From NCBI RefSeq assembly GCF_010671925.1, contig NZ_JAAHIH010000004.1:673501-737500 (forward strand): a stretch of 64,000 bases of DNA, given 5' to 3'. The translations under genes were made by a program, and so were the position numbers. Below, in pieces: positions 53,432 through 62,228 of this stretch; position 1 is the stretch's first letter; the number at the start of each line of letters is the position of its first letter. Origin of the DNA: Moorena sp. SIOASIH. GTDB taxonomy: Bacteria; Cyanobacteriota; Cyanobacteriia; Cyanobacteriales; Coleofasciculaceae. The notes below the pieces were generated by a model that did no database searches, was not told the origin of the DNA, and was given only the letters and a program-made list of their open reading frames with translations.

Positions 53432-54589
53432 ATGATACTAATAAGATTGATTGAAGAATTAGAAAAATTAGGTAAACAGAGAACTATTGGAGAGCTAACT
53501 CTAAGCAACTATAGCGTCGTTTGGAAAATTTACCTTGTCTATGGTCAATTGCTCTATGCCACTGATGGGGTTCATCCTGTGAGGCGCTTTTACAGAGCCT
53601 TAAAGTCCCATTGCCCTAACTATGTTGTTGAACTCTACGAGAAGTCGGACTATCAGCCCTGGGAATATCAGCTTCTAGAGCAAGGAATTAACCAAAAGCA
53701 ACTGAGCCTAATCCAAGCAAAGTTAATGATTCGTACCATTGTCCAAGAATGTTTTTTTGAACTAAGTAGCTACACAGACTTAGAAAACAACTGGCAACCC
53801 AGTCAAGAAACAACATCGACTCTTGGCATGGGCATAGCCTTGTCTTCTAGGGAAATCCAAACCGTTCTCGCTCAAGCAACCCAGAAGTACCAAGAATGGC
53901 AAGCTGCTGATTTTGGTCACCTCAGCCCCAGTCTCTCACCAGTTTTGAAACCTGGAACAGATCCTAAAGCGCTGCCAGGTTTGAACAAGTATCTCAATGG
54001 TAACTCAACCCTGTGGGATATTGCCTGGCAGCAAAAAACATCGGTGACAGAGATGACTCGCTCTTTGCTCCCTTTGGTTGAGAAGGGTATGCTGGAATTC
54101 CAAAGGATTCCAGATTTACCAGTACCAACTGCCAAAGCGCCAGTCAAAGCACCTGTCAACCCACCAGTTGTAACAACGCCACCCCCATCAGAAACTCAGC
54201 CGACCAAATCCGCCAAGATACAGCCTTTAATCGCCTGTATTGATGATAGTCCTGTGTTGGCTCACAGTTTAAAAACAATCTTGATACCAGCTGGTTACCA
54301 AATGTTAAGTATTGAAGAACCGATGCGAGGTTTCTCCCAACTCATTGAACACAAGCCTGATTTAATTTTGCTAGACCTGAATATGCCAAATGCAAATGGC
54401 TATAGCGTCTGTAAATTTTTGCGAGAATCCCCAGTTTTCAATAAGACCCCGATTATTATCCTGACAGCTCAGAATACCACAATTGACCGCGCCCGGGCTA
54501 GACTAGTCGGGGCAACTGATTTTTTAGGTAAGCCCCCAGATTCCGAAGAATTGCTACGAATAATTCAAAAATATCTAATCAAAAGTTGA
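53432..54589 (+). CDS. PatA-type response regulator (DUF4388 plus receiver)
   Basis: 385 residues. N-terminal DUF4388/PATAN-type domain (about 1-130: KIYLVYGQLLYATDG, RRFYRALKSHCP), a middle region, a Pro-rich linker (about 225-258), and a C-terminal receiver (about 265-385) with the phosphoacceptor Asp in LILLDLNMP and the conserved Lys in GKPPD. PatA-type regulators are the usual outputs of cyanobacterial tax systems (PixG, TaxP1). It is encoded on the opposite strand within the chemosensory cluster and is the best candidate output of the hybrid CheA. Confidence 0.9.
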   Translation: MILIRLIEELEKLGKQRTIGELTLSNYSVVWKIYLVYGQLLYATDGVHPVRRFYRALKSHCPNYVVELYEKSDYQPWEYQLLEQGINQKQLSLIQAKLMIRTIVQECFFELSSYTDLENNWQPSQETTSTLGMGIALSSREIQTVLAQATQKYQEWQAADFGHLSPSLSPVLKPGTDPKALPGLNKYLNGNSTLWDIAWQQKTSVTEMTRSLLPLVEKGMLEFQRIPDLPVPTAKAPVKAPVNPPVVTTPPPSETQPTKSAKIQPLIACIDDSPVLAHSLKTILIPAGYQMLSIEEPMRGFSQLIEHKPDLILLDLNMPNANGYSVCKFLRESPVFNKTPIIILTAQNTTIDRARARLVGATDFLGKPPDSEELLRIIQKYLIKS

Positions 54590-55209
54590 TAAAAGTCGGG
54601 AATCGGGAATCGGGAATCGGGAATCGGGAATCGGGAATCGGGAACTTCCGCTCAGGGAATATAGAAAAAATTATGTGTACCTCATTAGGCTAGAAACCGC
54701 TATACCAATTTTAAAAAAATATTGCTACCCATTAATCATTTATAGCACTACCCATTAAGATTAGGACATTGTCTTGATGCAGTCGCTCATGGGGGAGACC
54801 CCCAAGACCGCGCTGCATCGCTTCTAAACTCCGAAACCTAGTCCTAGCTTATTTTTGACTTCTGACTTTTAACTTCTGACTTGCGCGTAGCGCTATATAG
54901 CAGTTCTCAATTTGGTGAGGTACCCCGCCCTTGGGGTTGCGCGGGAGCAGGGAGTCGGGAGCTTCGGAGTAGGGATAACTAAGTTGACTGTACCTGATAA
55001 GTATGATCAACCCTATATGTTGGATTACAACAGGTCTAACTGAGATCTTGGACCATTGTCATTGTCTTGATGCAGCACCATTGTCATTAATCGTAGGGTG
55101 GGCAGTGCCTACCAACGCGCTTTGCAAGCTTCATTATCTGTCTGGTGCACTGCCCACCCGACATGAACTACATGAACCAAGCTTATTGAGAATGGTGCAA
55201 GATGTGAGT
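54590..55209. repeat. Repeat-filled spacer in the chemosensory cluster
   Basis: GGGAATC heptamers (54597-54645), boundary motif copies (complement 54660-54710; direct 54895-54960), a GATGCA element (54772-54830), and an inverted repeat GGGTGGGCAGTGC / GCACTGCCCACCC (about 55094-55161). No gene is supported; a short plus-strand ORF at 55003-55227 lies over the inverted repeat. Confidence 0.8.
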
Positions 55210-56274
55210 CTAATGATTAATAACTAAGCCACCATTCAGGAAAATTTGTGGCAAATTCAGAATACTCATTATTTTTTCCTGATAGGGAGCTGCCCCCTGA
55301 ATGTATTCATACTGACCTGAATTAATCCCAGTTGGCACTGCTATTATCTCCTGTGGATTCAGGAAAATCACATCACATACCTCTTCCATGGTTATACCAG
55401 CAACGATATCCTCAAGCTTTACAACCATTGCTTGAGAACCATCAATTCTCTCCATCAGCGGTAGATTTAATAATCCGCGAATATCAACTAAGGTAAGAAT
55501 CTCTCCTCGTAGGTTCATGTTACCAATAATATGCCGTGGACAGCAGGGAATAGGAGTTACTTTGCGAATAGGGGTAAACTCCCTCACCATTTTTAAATCA
55601 ATGCCAAATAATTCACCATGTAAAACAATTACCGCTAGGGGAATTAAATTGTTTACATCCTGACTGTCTTCGGACTGCTTTAGCTGATCAGCTCGTTTCC
55701 GAAAAACTTTTCGTTCTGACCCGGTAGCATTTGGGCAAAAAACAGGCTTTTGGGCTAATAACAATTCAGATTCATGATGATTATTATCCTGAATTTCTTT
55801 TTCCAGGGAGTCTTCAACGGAGGCTAGGTTTTGTGTCTCTACATACTGGAGTAAACTCTCTGGATTGCTCAGGATTAAAATATCTCCTCCACTCCTGGCA
55901 ATACCAGCGATGAATTTTTTTTCCTCAACTCCTGCCCAGTCTCGACCATGATAAAGTTCAGTGGTAATTTCCGACGGGGATATATTTTTAACTTCATAGA
56001 CTTCATTAACAATGATGCCCACTCGTACCTTTTCCGACTTTAAAACCACTACACTATCTGTTAAGCAATAGCCTGGTGATTGATAACTAAAACTGAGATT
56101 AAGATCCATGACTGGCAAAATCTCCCCCCGGAGATTAATCACACCAACGATATCAGGATATGCTTCTGGAATCGGTGTCAACTCTGGCAGAAAAAAAATC
56201 TCTTCTACGTAAACAGTGCTGACACCATAAAGAGAGTTATTTAAGCTAAAGGTGAGATAGTGACACTCTTTCAT
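55210..56274 (-). CDS. Tandem CheW-domain scaffold protein
   Basis: 354 residues with two CheW domains (about 1-145 and 205-350). Each has the pattern for a CheW fold: GVINLRGEILPVMDL and GNMNLRGEILTLVDIR. No receiver, so not CheV. It would link the MCP to CheA. In Wsp-type systems two separate CheW proteins are used; here they are fused. It lies between cheR and the MCP/PatA genes. Confidence 0.93.
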   Translation of the reverse strand: MKECHYLTFSLNNSLYGVSTVYVEEIFFLPELTPIPEAYPDIVGVINLRGEILPVMDLNLSFSYQSPGYCLTDSVVVLKSEKVRVGIIVNEVYEVKNISPSEITTELYHGRDWAGVEEKKFIAGIARSGGDILILSNPESLLQYVETQNLASVEDSLEKEIQDNNHHESELLLAQKPVFCPNATGSERKVFRKRADQLKQSEDSQDVNNLIPLAVIVLHGELFGIDLKMVREFTPIRKVTPIPCCPRHIIGNMNLRGEILTLVDIRGLLNLPLMERIDGSQAMVVKLEDIVAGITMEEVCDVIFLNPQEIIAVPTGINSGQYEYIQGAAPYQEKIMSILNLPQIFLNGGLVINH

Positions 56275-56399
56275 TTTGTTACTCGCTCTATTTAGTAAAT
56301 ATCAATTATCAATTTCCAATTATCAATTATCAATTTCCAATTAACGAATGTCCCGAATTACTTGTATATAGCAATCCAGTAATTGTCATAATTATTGTT

Positions 56400-56447
56400 T
56401 CTTGTTCCCTGTTCCCTGTTCCCTGTTCCCTGTTCCCTGTTCCCTTT
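56400..56447. repeat. Tandem heptamer array, unit CCCTGTT
   Basis: Six units of TTCCCTG between the CheW and CheR genes, ending just before the CheR stop codon. Confidence 0.93.
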
Positions 56448-56449
56448 GC

Positions 56450-58030
56450 TCAATAATAATTTAATTCCGTTTCAATTTTGATAATTAGTTCAGCAGCAGT
56501 CATATTTTCATAGTCTTTTATTATAGTATTGGGAGATAATTGCTTGAGTATATTAATAACTGTTTGCTTCATTTTTACTATTCTTTTTTGATTTCCTTCC
56601 TTCTGATAAATATGGATCATATCTAAGTAAGCCATAAGAGAACAGGGTTCAAGATAAATAATTTTTTTTAAAATCCGTTTGGCTTCTACTAGATTTCCTT
56701 GCTCTTCAGCAATTTGTGCCAACAAGTAATAGGGACTAACAGAAAGGGAATCTATATCTAAAGCTTGTTGGCAATAGTGAATTGCTTCTTCATATTTACC
56801 GATATTGGCGTGAATTTTAGCCATGAGGTAATAAGCTTGAAAATTCTTATAATTTAGTTTTAAAAAGTTTTTTAATTGTTTAATTGCTAAATCATAATCC
56901 TCTTTTTGTAAAAGTATTTTTACTTCTCTGATAACCTCTTGAACAGTTTGTTTGAACTTGGTATTTTCTTGATAATTGATTATGTTGATAGGGGTATCAT
57001 TAACGGACAATATATCTCTGGCAACATTAGTTTTTTGTGTATTACTAAATGCTGCTGTTATCGGTTCCTGTTCCGAAGGTCGTGACTTCTGTAAGACGTC
57101 TAATGATAAGTTTTTTACTGGAGGAGACTTTGCCTCACTGGTTAGGGATACCAGAGGAGGTGTTTGAAGGATTAAATTATCGGCTCTACGTTGATATACT
57201 AGGGATTCTGGAAACACTTTTGTCTGAAACTTGCTCAAATTATGACCATATAGTTCACCATGACCTGTGATCAGATATCCTAAGGGTTTGAGGCTATGAT
57301 AAAATTTATCTAAAACCTTGGCTTTAGCTGAATCTTCAAAGTAAATGAAAACATTACGGCAAAGGATTAAGTCAAGGTCTTTTAGTTCAGAGTTTTGCTT
57401 ATTAAATGAATCTTTGACTAAATTAACCGTTTTAAACGTGACCATTGTTTTTATACGATTATCGATGTGATAATAATTGTTAATTAGCCGAAAATAGTCA
57501 CTCTTTCTGTCCGGATTAAGACTTCTAAATGACCAAGAACTGTAAATTCCTTTTTTTGCTGTTTTTAGGGCATCTTGATTAATGTCTATTCCAAAAACTT
57601 TAACCTTCCATTTTTCTAAATTAGGAAGGAGTTTATGGATTAGAATAGCAAGAGAATAGGGTTCTTCTCCAGTTGAACATCCCGCACTACAAATCCGAAT
57701 TATTTTGTGGTTATTTTGCCGTTCAATTATCTCTGGTATAATGTAATTTATTAAGGTGTTAAACTGACCTTTGTCTCGCCAAAAGTAAGTCTCAATATTA
57801 GTCAGTAATATAACCAGATTTTGCCATTCTTGATTACTTTCTATAGTAGGATATTTTAAGAGTTGATAGTAACTTTCTGGTGAACCTAATTTTAGAAATT
57901 TAAGTCTCACAAGAATAGTTTCAATTAAATTGTCTTGGTCTGCTTCTTTAATAACTAATCCTGTCTGCTGGGCAATTAATTGAAGAAAAGCTTGTTTTAG
58001 CTCAACACTTAAAGATTCTGTGTTTGACAC
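56450..58030 (-). CDS. cheR: CheR chemoreceptor methyltransferase with TPR domain
   Basis: 526 residues from a GTG start. CheR N-terminal helices (1-80) with TNIETYFWRD, the SAM-binding loop ICSAGCSTGEEPYSLAI (113-129) and CRNVFIYF. A C-terminal extension has tetratricopeptide repeats (about 365-490: YYLMAKIHANIGKYEEAIHYCQQAL). CheR-TPR is characteristic of ACF chemosensory systems (WspC, FrzF). It adds methyl groups to glutamates of the MCP. Canonical cyanobacterial tax operons usually lack CheR and CheB, so this cluster is distinct. Confidence 0.94.
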   Translation of the reverse strand: MSNTESLSVELKQAFLQLIAQQTGLVIKEADQDNLIETILVRLKFLKLGSPESYYQLLKYPTIESNQEWQNLVILLTNIETYFWRDKGQFNTLINYIIPEIIERQNNHKIIRICSAGCSTGEEPYSLAILIHKLLPNLEKWKVKVFGIDINQDALKTAKKGIYSSWSFRSLNPDRKSDYFRLINNYYHIDNRIKTMVTFKTVNLVKDSFNKQNSELKDLDLILCRNVFIYFEDSAKAKVLDKFYHSLKPLGYLITGHGELYGHNLSKFQTKVFPESLVYQRRADNLILQTPPLVSLTSEAKSPPVKNLSLDVLQKSRPSEQEPITAAFSNTQKTNVARDILSVNDTPINIINYQENTKFKQTVQEVIREVKILLQKEDYDLAIKQLKNFLKLNYKNFQAYYLMAKIHANIGKYEEAIHYCQQALDIDSLSVSPYYLLAQIAEEQGNLVEAKRILKKIIYLEPCSLMAYLDMIHIYQKEGNQKRIVKMKQTVINILKQLSPNTIIKDYENMTAAELIIKIETELNYY

Positions 58031-58701
58031 GTTAATCCTGATTGACTGACAAATCCAATGTGGTTACAGTTATATAGTTCCCAGTCAATCTGCCCAAGTA
58101 ACACCCATTTAACAACCTATTTGTACCTATTAATTTAATTCCTTATCTTCGGTTGTTCGCCTTTGGGGGTTGAAGCTGGTTTGGTTGAAGGTTATTTGGT
58201 TGAAGGTTGAAGGTTATTTGGTTGAAGGTTAGCAGGTTGAAGGTTGAAGGTTAGCAGGTTGAAGGTTGAAGGTTAGCAGGTTGAAGGTTGAAGGTTGAAG
58301 GTGGTTTGGTTGTTCGCCTTTGGCGTTCGGTGTAGGGTAGGTTGAACGCGATCACGTGGCCTTTTGACCAAGGTTGAAGGTTGAAGGTTGAAAGTTACCA
58401 GGTTGAAGGTTGAAGGTTGAAGGTTGAAGGTGGTTTAGTTTAAGGTGGTTTGGTTGAACGCGATGGACGAAGTCCCGCTTTCAGCGATCGCGTGGCCTTT
58501 TGGCCAAGGTTGAAGGTTCAGAAGATAATTTTTAACCCGCTAACCTGCTAACCTTCAACCTGCTAACCTTCAACCTGCTAACCTGCTAACCTGCTAACCT
58601 GCTAACCTTCAACCTGCTAACCTTCAACCTGCTAACCTGCTAACCTTCAACCTGCTAACCTTCAACCTGCTAACCTTCAACCTGCTAACCTGATTGAGTT
58701 A
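58031..58701. repeat. Large inverted array of heptamer-derived repeats
   Basis: From about 58170 to 58440 the plus strand is made of GGTTGAAGGTT and GGTTAGCAGG words. From about 58540 to 58692 it is made of the complements (AACCTTCAACC, CCTGCTAACC). Between them are GTTCGCCTTTGG and GCGTGGCCTTTTGGCC repeats. The two arms could form a very long hairpin. No gene is supported. Confidence 0.85.
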
Positions 58702-60165
58702 TTATTTCAATCCTGGTAAGTCCAAATTTGCCACGACTTTTGTAATGGCATCCCGACTGGCTTCGGCACCAAACCCCCAAGCCAGGAGGACGCCATAGTC
58801 ACCCCAGAGGTTAGCGCCAAAGGTGGATTTATAGGTGTATAGCTCAATGAAGCCACTACCAGCAAGCAGGACAATTGCGATCGCATAACTGATTGCAGAG
58901 AAAATCCAAAGGCGAATTTTTGCTAGTCTTGGCTCTTGGATAACTATCCGTGGTGTATCGATCCCTGGTGCTTTCTGCAATAATTCAGGTTGGCTGATGA
59001 GGAAGCCTAACTTAGTGGAGTTAGGTGGTATTTGTTTGACTAGTAGAGTGATCGCTTTTTCGATTTGACCATTCAACTCCTGAGCAGCTTTTTTATCGGT
59101 AGGTTCGAGATTATTCAACTTACTGCGCAAATTCTTTTGCTGACGTTGCCAACTCTGTAACTCTTGTGTTGATATTGTGGTTTCCACCAGCAGGTTGTCC
59201 AAGTCGCTGAGTTTAGCATCCAGTTGCAGGTATTTATTAATCTGTTTTGCACAGTCATCTAACTGCTCATACAAGTCTTGAGGATTTTGGTCAGGTGCCT
59301 CTCGGATTGCCAGTTGCAAATTACGGCGTACTGACTGTAGATAAGAGGGGTCAAGATCGGGAGTGGTGGGTATTTTTTCTTCCAGGGTCTGACCATAGTT
59401 CAGGAGTGCTAGCCAGTCTTCACGACCTTTGCGCCATTTCAGCCACACTGACTCTGCTTGGGTAATTGCCTGATTACCATCGTTCCAACGTTCCCCCTGC
59501 AAAGCCATCTCGACATCTAGCAGATGGGCTTCAATTCGGGTCTTGAAGGGATTTGGTATTGAGTTGAATTGATCGACTAGTGATGTTTCAGCTAACTGGG
59601 GGTCACTGCGCAGTTGGGTACGCAATTGACCAACCCGCACCAGAATTTTGTCCCGTAGTTTCCCTCGGCTACGGTAGCTGGACACAGCTATGCTCAATAT
59701 AACCCCAATGGATATGACTCCGAGAGGTATGGGGAAGGGGTCTTTGATTCGGACTGTTAATGGTACGCTTAGTTCAGTTTCTGAGAACTTGATCAGGAAT
59801 TCACCACTAAATTCTCCACTTTTGGGGGCATCGTCTAATTGAAACTGGATCGGGAGAGATAGTAGACTATTGGCCTCAATCTCTTCGACTGGTAAAGTAG
59901 GCTGAATCAATTTAGCGGGGAAAATTTCTTGGCCATCCTGAGTATTCAGGTCTAGGGAGATGATTTGTAAATCCTTGACGGCGTTAGTCGTGCGCAAGAG
60001 TAAGCTGCGGCTTGTGCTAGAACCCCTGGTACCTGCTACAGTCATACTTTTAGGGGTGATGGTGAGATCAGCTTGGGCAAGGGCTGGTGGGGCCCATAGA
60101 AATATTAAAATTGGGAGGATTAAAGCAATTAGAGCGCGTTTAGCCCATTTTAGGTGTTTAATCAT
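58702..60165 (-). CDS. Unrecognised membrane protein with N-terminal signal and coiled coil
   Basis: 487 residues from the ATG at 60165 (MIKHLKWAKRALIALILP); a TTG five codons upstream is possible. Signal peptide or span (about 9-30, ending PPALAQA), an Ig-like beta domain (about 32-140: PKSMTVAGTRGSSTSRSLLLRT, GEFSGEFLIKF), a span (about 148-166), a long helical region (170-400) with coiled-coil patterns, and two C-terminal spans (about 425-475). I do not recognise the family. Gene context gives no clear clue; cell-envelope location is likely. Confidence 0.8.
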   Translation of the reverse strand: MIKHLKWAKRALIALILPILIFLWAPPALAQADLTITPKSMTVAGTRGSSTSRSLLLRTTNAVKDLQIISLDLNTQDGQEIFPAKLIQPTLPVEEIEANSLLSLPIQFQLDDAPKSGEFSGEFLIKFSETELSVPLTVRIKDPFPIPLGVISIGVILSIAVSSYRSRGKLRDKILVRVGQLRTQLRSDPQLAETSLVDQFNSIPNPFKTRIEAHLLDVEMALQGERWNDGNQAITQAESVWLKWRKGREDWLALLNYGQTLEEKIPTTPDLDPSYLQSVRRNLQLAIREAPDQNPQDLYEQLDDCAKQINKYLQLDAKLSDLDNLLVETTISTQELQSWQRQQKNLRSKLNNLEPTDKKAAQELNGQIEKAITLLVKQIPPNSTKLGFLISQPELLQKAPGIDTPRIVIQEPRLAKIRLWIFSAISYAIAIVLLAGSGFIELYTYKSTFGANLWGDYGVLLAWGFGAEASRDAITKVVANLDLPGLK

Positions 60166-60288
60166 ACCTGTATTAGTCAAGTGTGACCTCCGATTGTTGA
60201 TCTGGTACTAAAGCTTAATTTGACATCTCCGCGCTTTAAAAAACGGGGATTCTACAAGGTTGTTACGTGGCGGGTTGAAACCGTGCCA

Positions 60289-61692
60289 CTATCGGCTTTC
60301 GCCGACGCTTTCGGCTTTCGCCGACGCTACGCGAACGCGAACACTTCTTGTGCGATATGATTTACTCAGTGAGGTGAACAGATCATATCGGTTTGGGAGT
60401 GCCAAAGCTCCCCTACCCACCTTGGTCAGGTTTAGACCTAACTGTGTGGCTACTTTTCGGGCTATGTTTGCAGCGCCGTTACAGTCTGCATTGATCAGCC
60501 ATCCTTCAGAAGTTTTATACAGTCCACGCTTAACCCGTTTGCCCGACGGTATCCATCCTTTGGGTTTTTCACCATGTTTTGGGAGGCTGTCGTCGTCAAG
60601 GTAAGACGCTTTACTCGTGTACGCTTCCTCGGTAATTGTTAATTTAATCCCGTACTCATAGCAAAGTTGTTTTAACCGTTCGATCAATCTTCCGGTGGGG
60701 ATAACTGCGAAGTTCTGATTACCACGCTTGCCCATATTGGAACGATTCTTCTGCCCTTCGTTCCAACCAATTACCAGATTCCCAATGCAATCATTCAAAC
60801 AGCGATTAATAATCAACCTAGCTGCTTTATTGATCGCATCTCTGATTTGGTTGTTGCGTTTCCGTTGTACCCGGTCAAGGTTAGAATCCCAGTAAAACTC
60901 TGGCTTGCCCTGTTTGTACTTGGCTACCAGACGACAATAACCTTGGTTCATTGACTTAAGCTTACGACCATCAATAATCAAGCTTTTCCCACAGGTTGAA
61001 ACTCCAGTCAACCAGTTGGTTCCACCGTGATCAAAGCTCCAGGCTTGAGTGTAGTCAAGGTTTGGGTTGCTAGCAATCGCTTCTTTCCCGTTGTCGATCA
61101 CCCAATCAATCCATAGCTCTCCTAAATACGGGCGAACAGTAACCTCTTTCACCCAGTCCGGATCTATAAAATCTGGTGGTTCTAATGCGATTTCAGTTAT
61201 TAAATGAGGCTTAGTTTCTTTGCTTATTGACGGATAAAACAAGCCTTTTTTGTAGTTGAGTGCTTGTCGGGGAAAAGTTACAGCAGCCAATCCCCCTTTT
61301 TTTCTGTACCTAAGCAGTCTTGGTCTGTCAACTTTGCCCTTGTAATAAAGACCTACTAATTGGTTGTAACTGGCAATGGACTCACCTACTGTCTTTAGGG
61401 TCTGTTGAGCCGACTGGGCAGCCATTGCTTTGTAATGGGGAGTTAACTTTAAAGTTTTATCTAGTTCTGGGTACTTTGTACTGCACTTATAGGTCTTCCA
61501 GCCATACCTAAGCTCATCATCCTTCCAGTAAGTAGTGAATGATTCTTCTTGCTGTTCAAGCCAACTGTAGTGTTTTTGTTTGGTGTAATAAATTGCACAA
61601 TTAATCAAGCTATTTGCTTGCTCACACTGAAAGACCCAAAAAGCTTTATCTTCATCAGTAAATGACGCTTTAACTGGAATTGTTCTATACAA
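60289..61692 (-). CDS. tnpB: TnpB-like protein, variant RuvC centre, altered C-terminus
   Basis: 467 residues from a TTG start with AGGAGGTGA seven bases upstream. About 85% identical by eye to the 11337-12740 protein, with the same missing zinc ribbon, RuvC-I AWSFDHGGTNWLTG and RuvC-III NADCNGAANIARKV. It lacks the eight-residue insert of copy 1. Its native C-terminus (NEVARFQPAT in copy 1) is replaced by VRVASAKAESVGESR, encoded by the inserted small repeats at 60291-60342. The stop codon lies inside that repeat. Confidence 0.85.
   Translation of the reverse strand: MYRTIPVKASFTDEDKAFWVFQCEQANSLINCAIYYTKQKHYSWLEQQEESFTTYWKDDELRYGWKTYKCSTKYPELDKTLKLTPHYKAMAAQSAQQTLKTVGESIASYNQLVGLYYKGKVDRPRLLRYRKKGGLAAVTFPRQALNYKKGLFYPSISKETKPHLITEIALEPPDFIDPDWVKEVTVRPYLGELWIDWVIDNGKEAIASNPNLDYTQAWSFDHGGTNWLTGVSTCGKSLIIDGRKLKSMNQGYCRLVAKYKQGKPEFYWDSNLDRVQRKRNNQIRDAINKAARLIINRCLNDCIGNLVIGWNEGQKNRSNMGKRGNQNFAVIPTGRLIERLKQLCYEYGIKLTITEEAYTSKASYLDDDSLPKHGEKPKGWIPSGKRVKRGLYKTSEGWLINADCNGAANIARKVATQLGLNLTKVGRGALALPNRYDLFTSLSKSYRTRSVRVRVASAKAESVGESR
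60291..60342. repeat. Tandem small palindromic repeats at the tnpB 3' end
   Basis: CGGCTTTCGCCGACGCTTT repeated twice, followed by ACGCGAACGCGAAC. The same words as the in-frame insert in copy 1 (CGTTCGCGTAGCGTCGGC is the complement). They supply new codons and the stop to tnpB copy 2. Confidence 0.85.
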
Positions 61693-61745
61693 CTTTCTAT
61701 CACCTCCTATCCTTTATTATAGACACGGCGGGTTAAAACCCGTCG
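61693..61745 (-). promoter_or_regulatory. Promoter and ribosome-binding leader of tnpB copy 2
   Basis: On the minus strand TATAAT (complement of 61716-61721) and AGGAGGTG (complement of 61701-61708) precede the TTG start. A hairpin GGCGGGTTAAAACCCGTC lies just upstream. It matches the leader of copy 1. Confidence 0.7.
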
Positions 61746-61849
61746 TGTCCGTTTCATCCCCTCCTTAAAAGAGAGGGGTTCTCACGTTCCCGGATATTTG
61801 GATAGACCCAGCATTGAGAGGAAAATTGGTCATGGTAGGTGACAATAGG

Positions 61850-62160
61850 CATGCTAGCAATAGGCAATAGGTAGGCAATAGGCAATAGGTAGGCAATAGG
61901 CATGCTAGCAATAGGCATGCTAGCAATAGGCAATAGGTAGGCAATAGGCATGCTAGCAATAGGCAATAGGGGATTTGAGGAATGATTAATCAATTATATA
62001 GCGTTTATCCTCATGATGCCCTAGATTCAATACCTTGTAAGCCTCGTGCAGAAACACTTTGACCACGCTACCTCCCGACTCCCGACTCCCGACTCCCGAC
62101 TCCCGACTCCCGACTCCCGACTCCCGATTCCCGACTCCCGACTCCCGACTCCCTAAAACT
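61850..62160. repeat. GCAATAG array and CTCCCGA heptamer array before purB
   Basis: About 61850-61972: GCAATAGG units mixed with GCATGCTA and GTAG. About 62072-62153: CTCCCGA heptamers, followed directly by the boundary motif in complement (CCCTAAAACTCAAGACGAAAG). No gene; short minus-strand frames are repeats. The purB promoter must lie within the last ~70 bp. Confidence 0.88.
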
Positions 62161-62228
62161 CAAGACGAAAGTCCCTTACCCGATTGATAACTGCTACAAT
62201 AGTAAGGTTGTGTTCTGCGATATTGGAA

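Larger units (their letters stand above)
60221..61790 (-). mobile_element. IS200/IS605-type tnpB-only element, copy 2
   Basis: Right end: TTTGACATCTCCGCGC and CGGGGATTCTACAAGG near 60220-60260, the complement of GAATCCCCG...GGAGATGTCAAA. Left end: GGGGATGAAACGG up to GGGAACGTGAG near 61790. This copy has the uninterrupted left end (CATCCCCTCCTTAAAAG), which is the empty site for the mini-element in copy 1. No tnpA. Confidence 0.78.
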
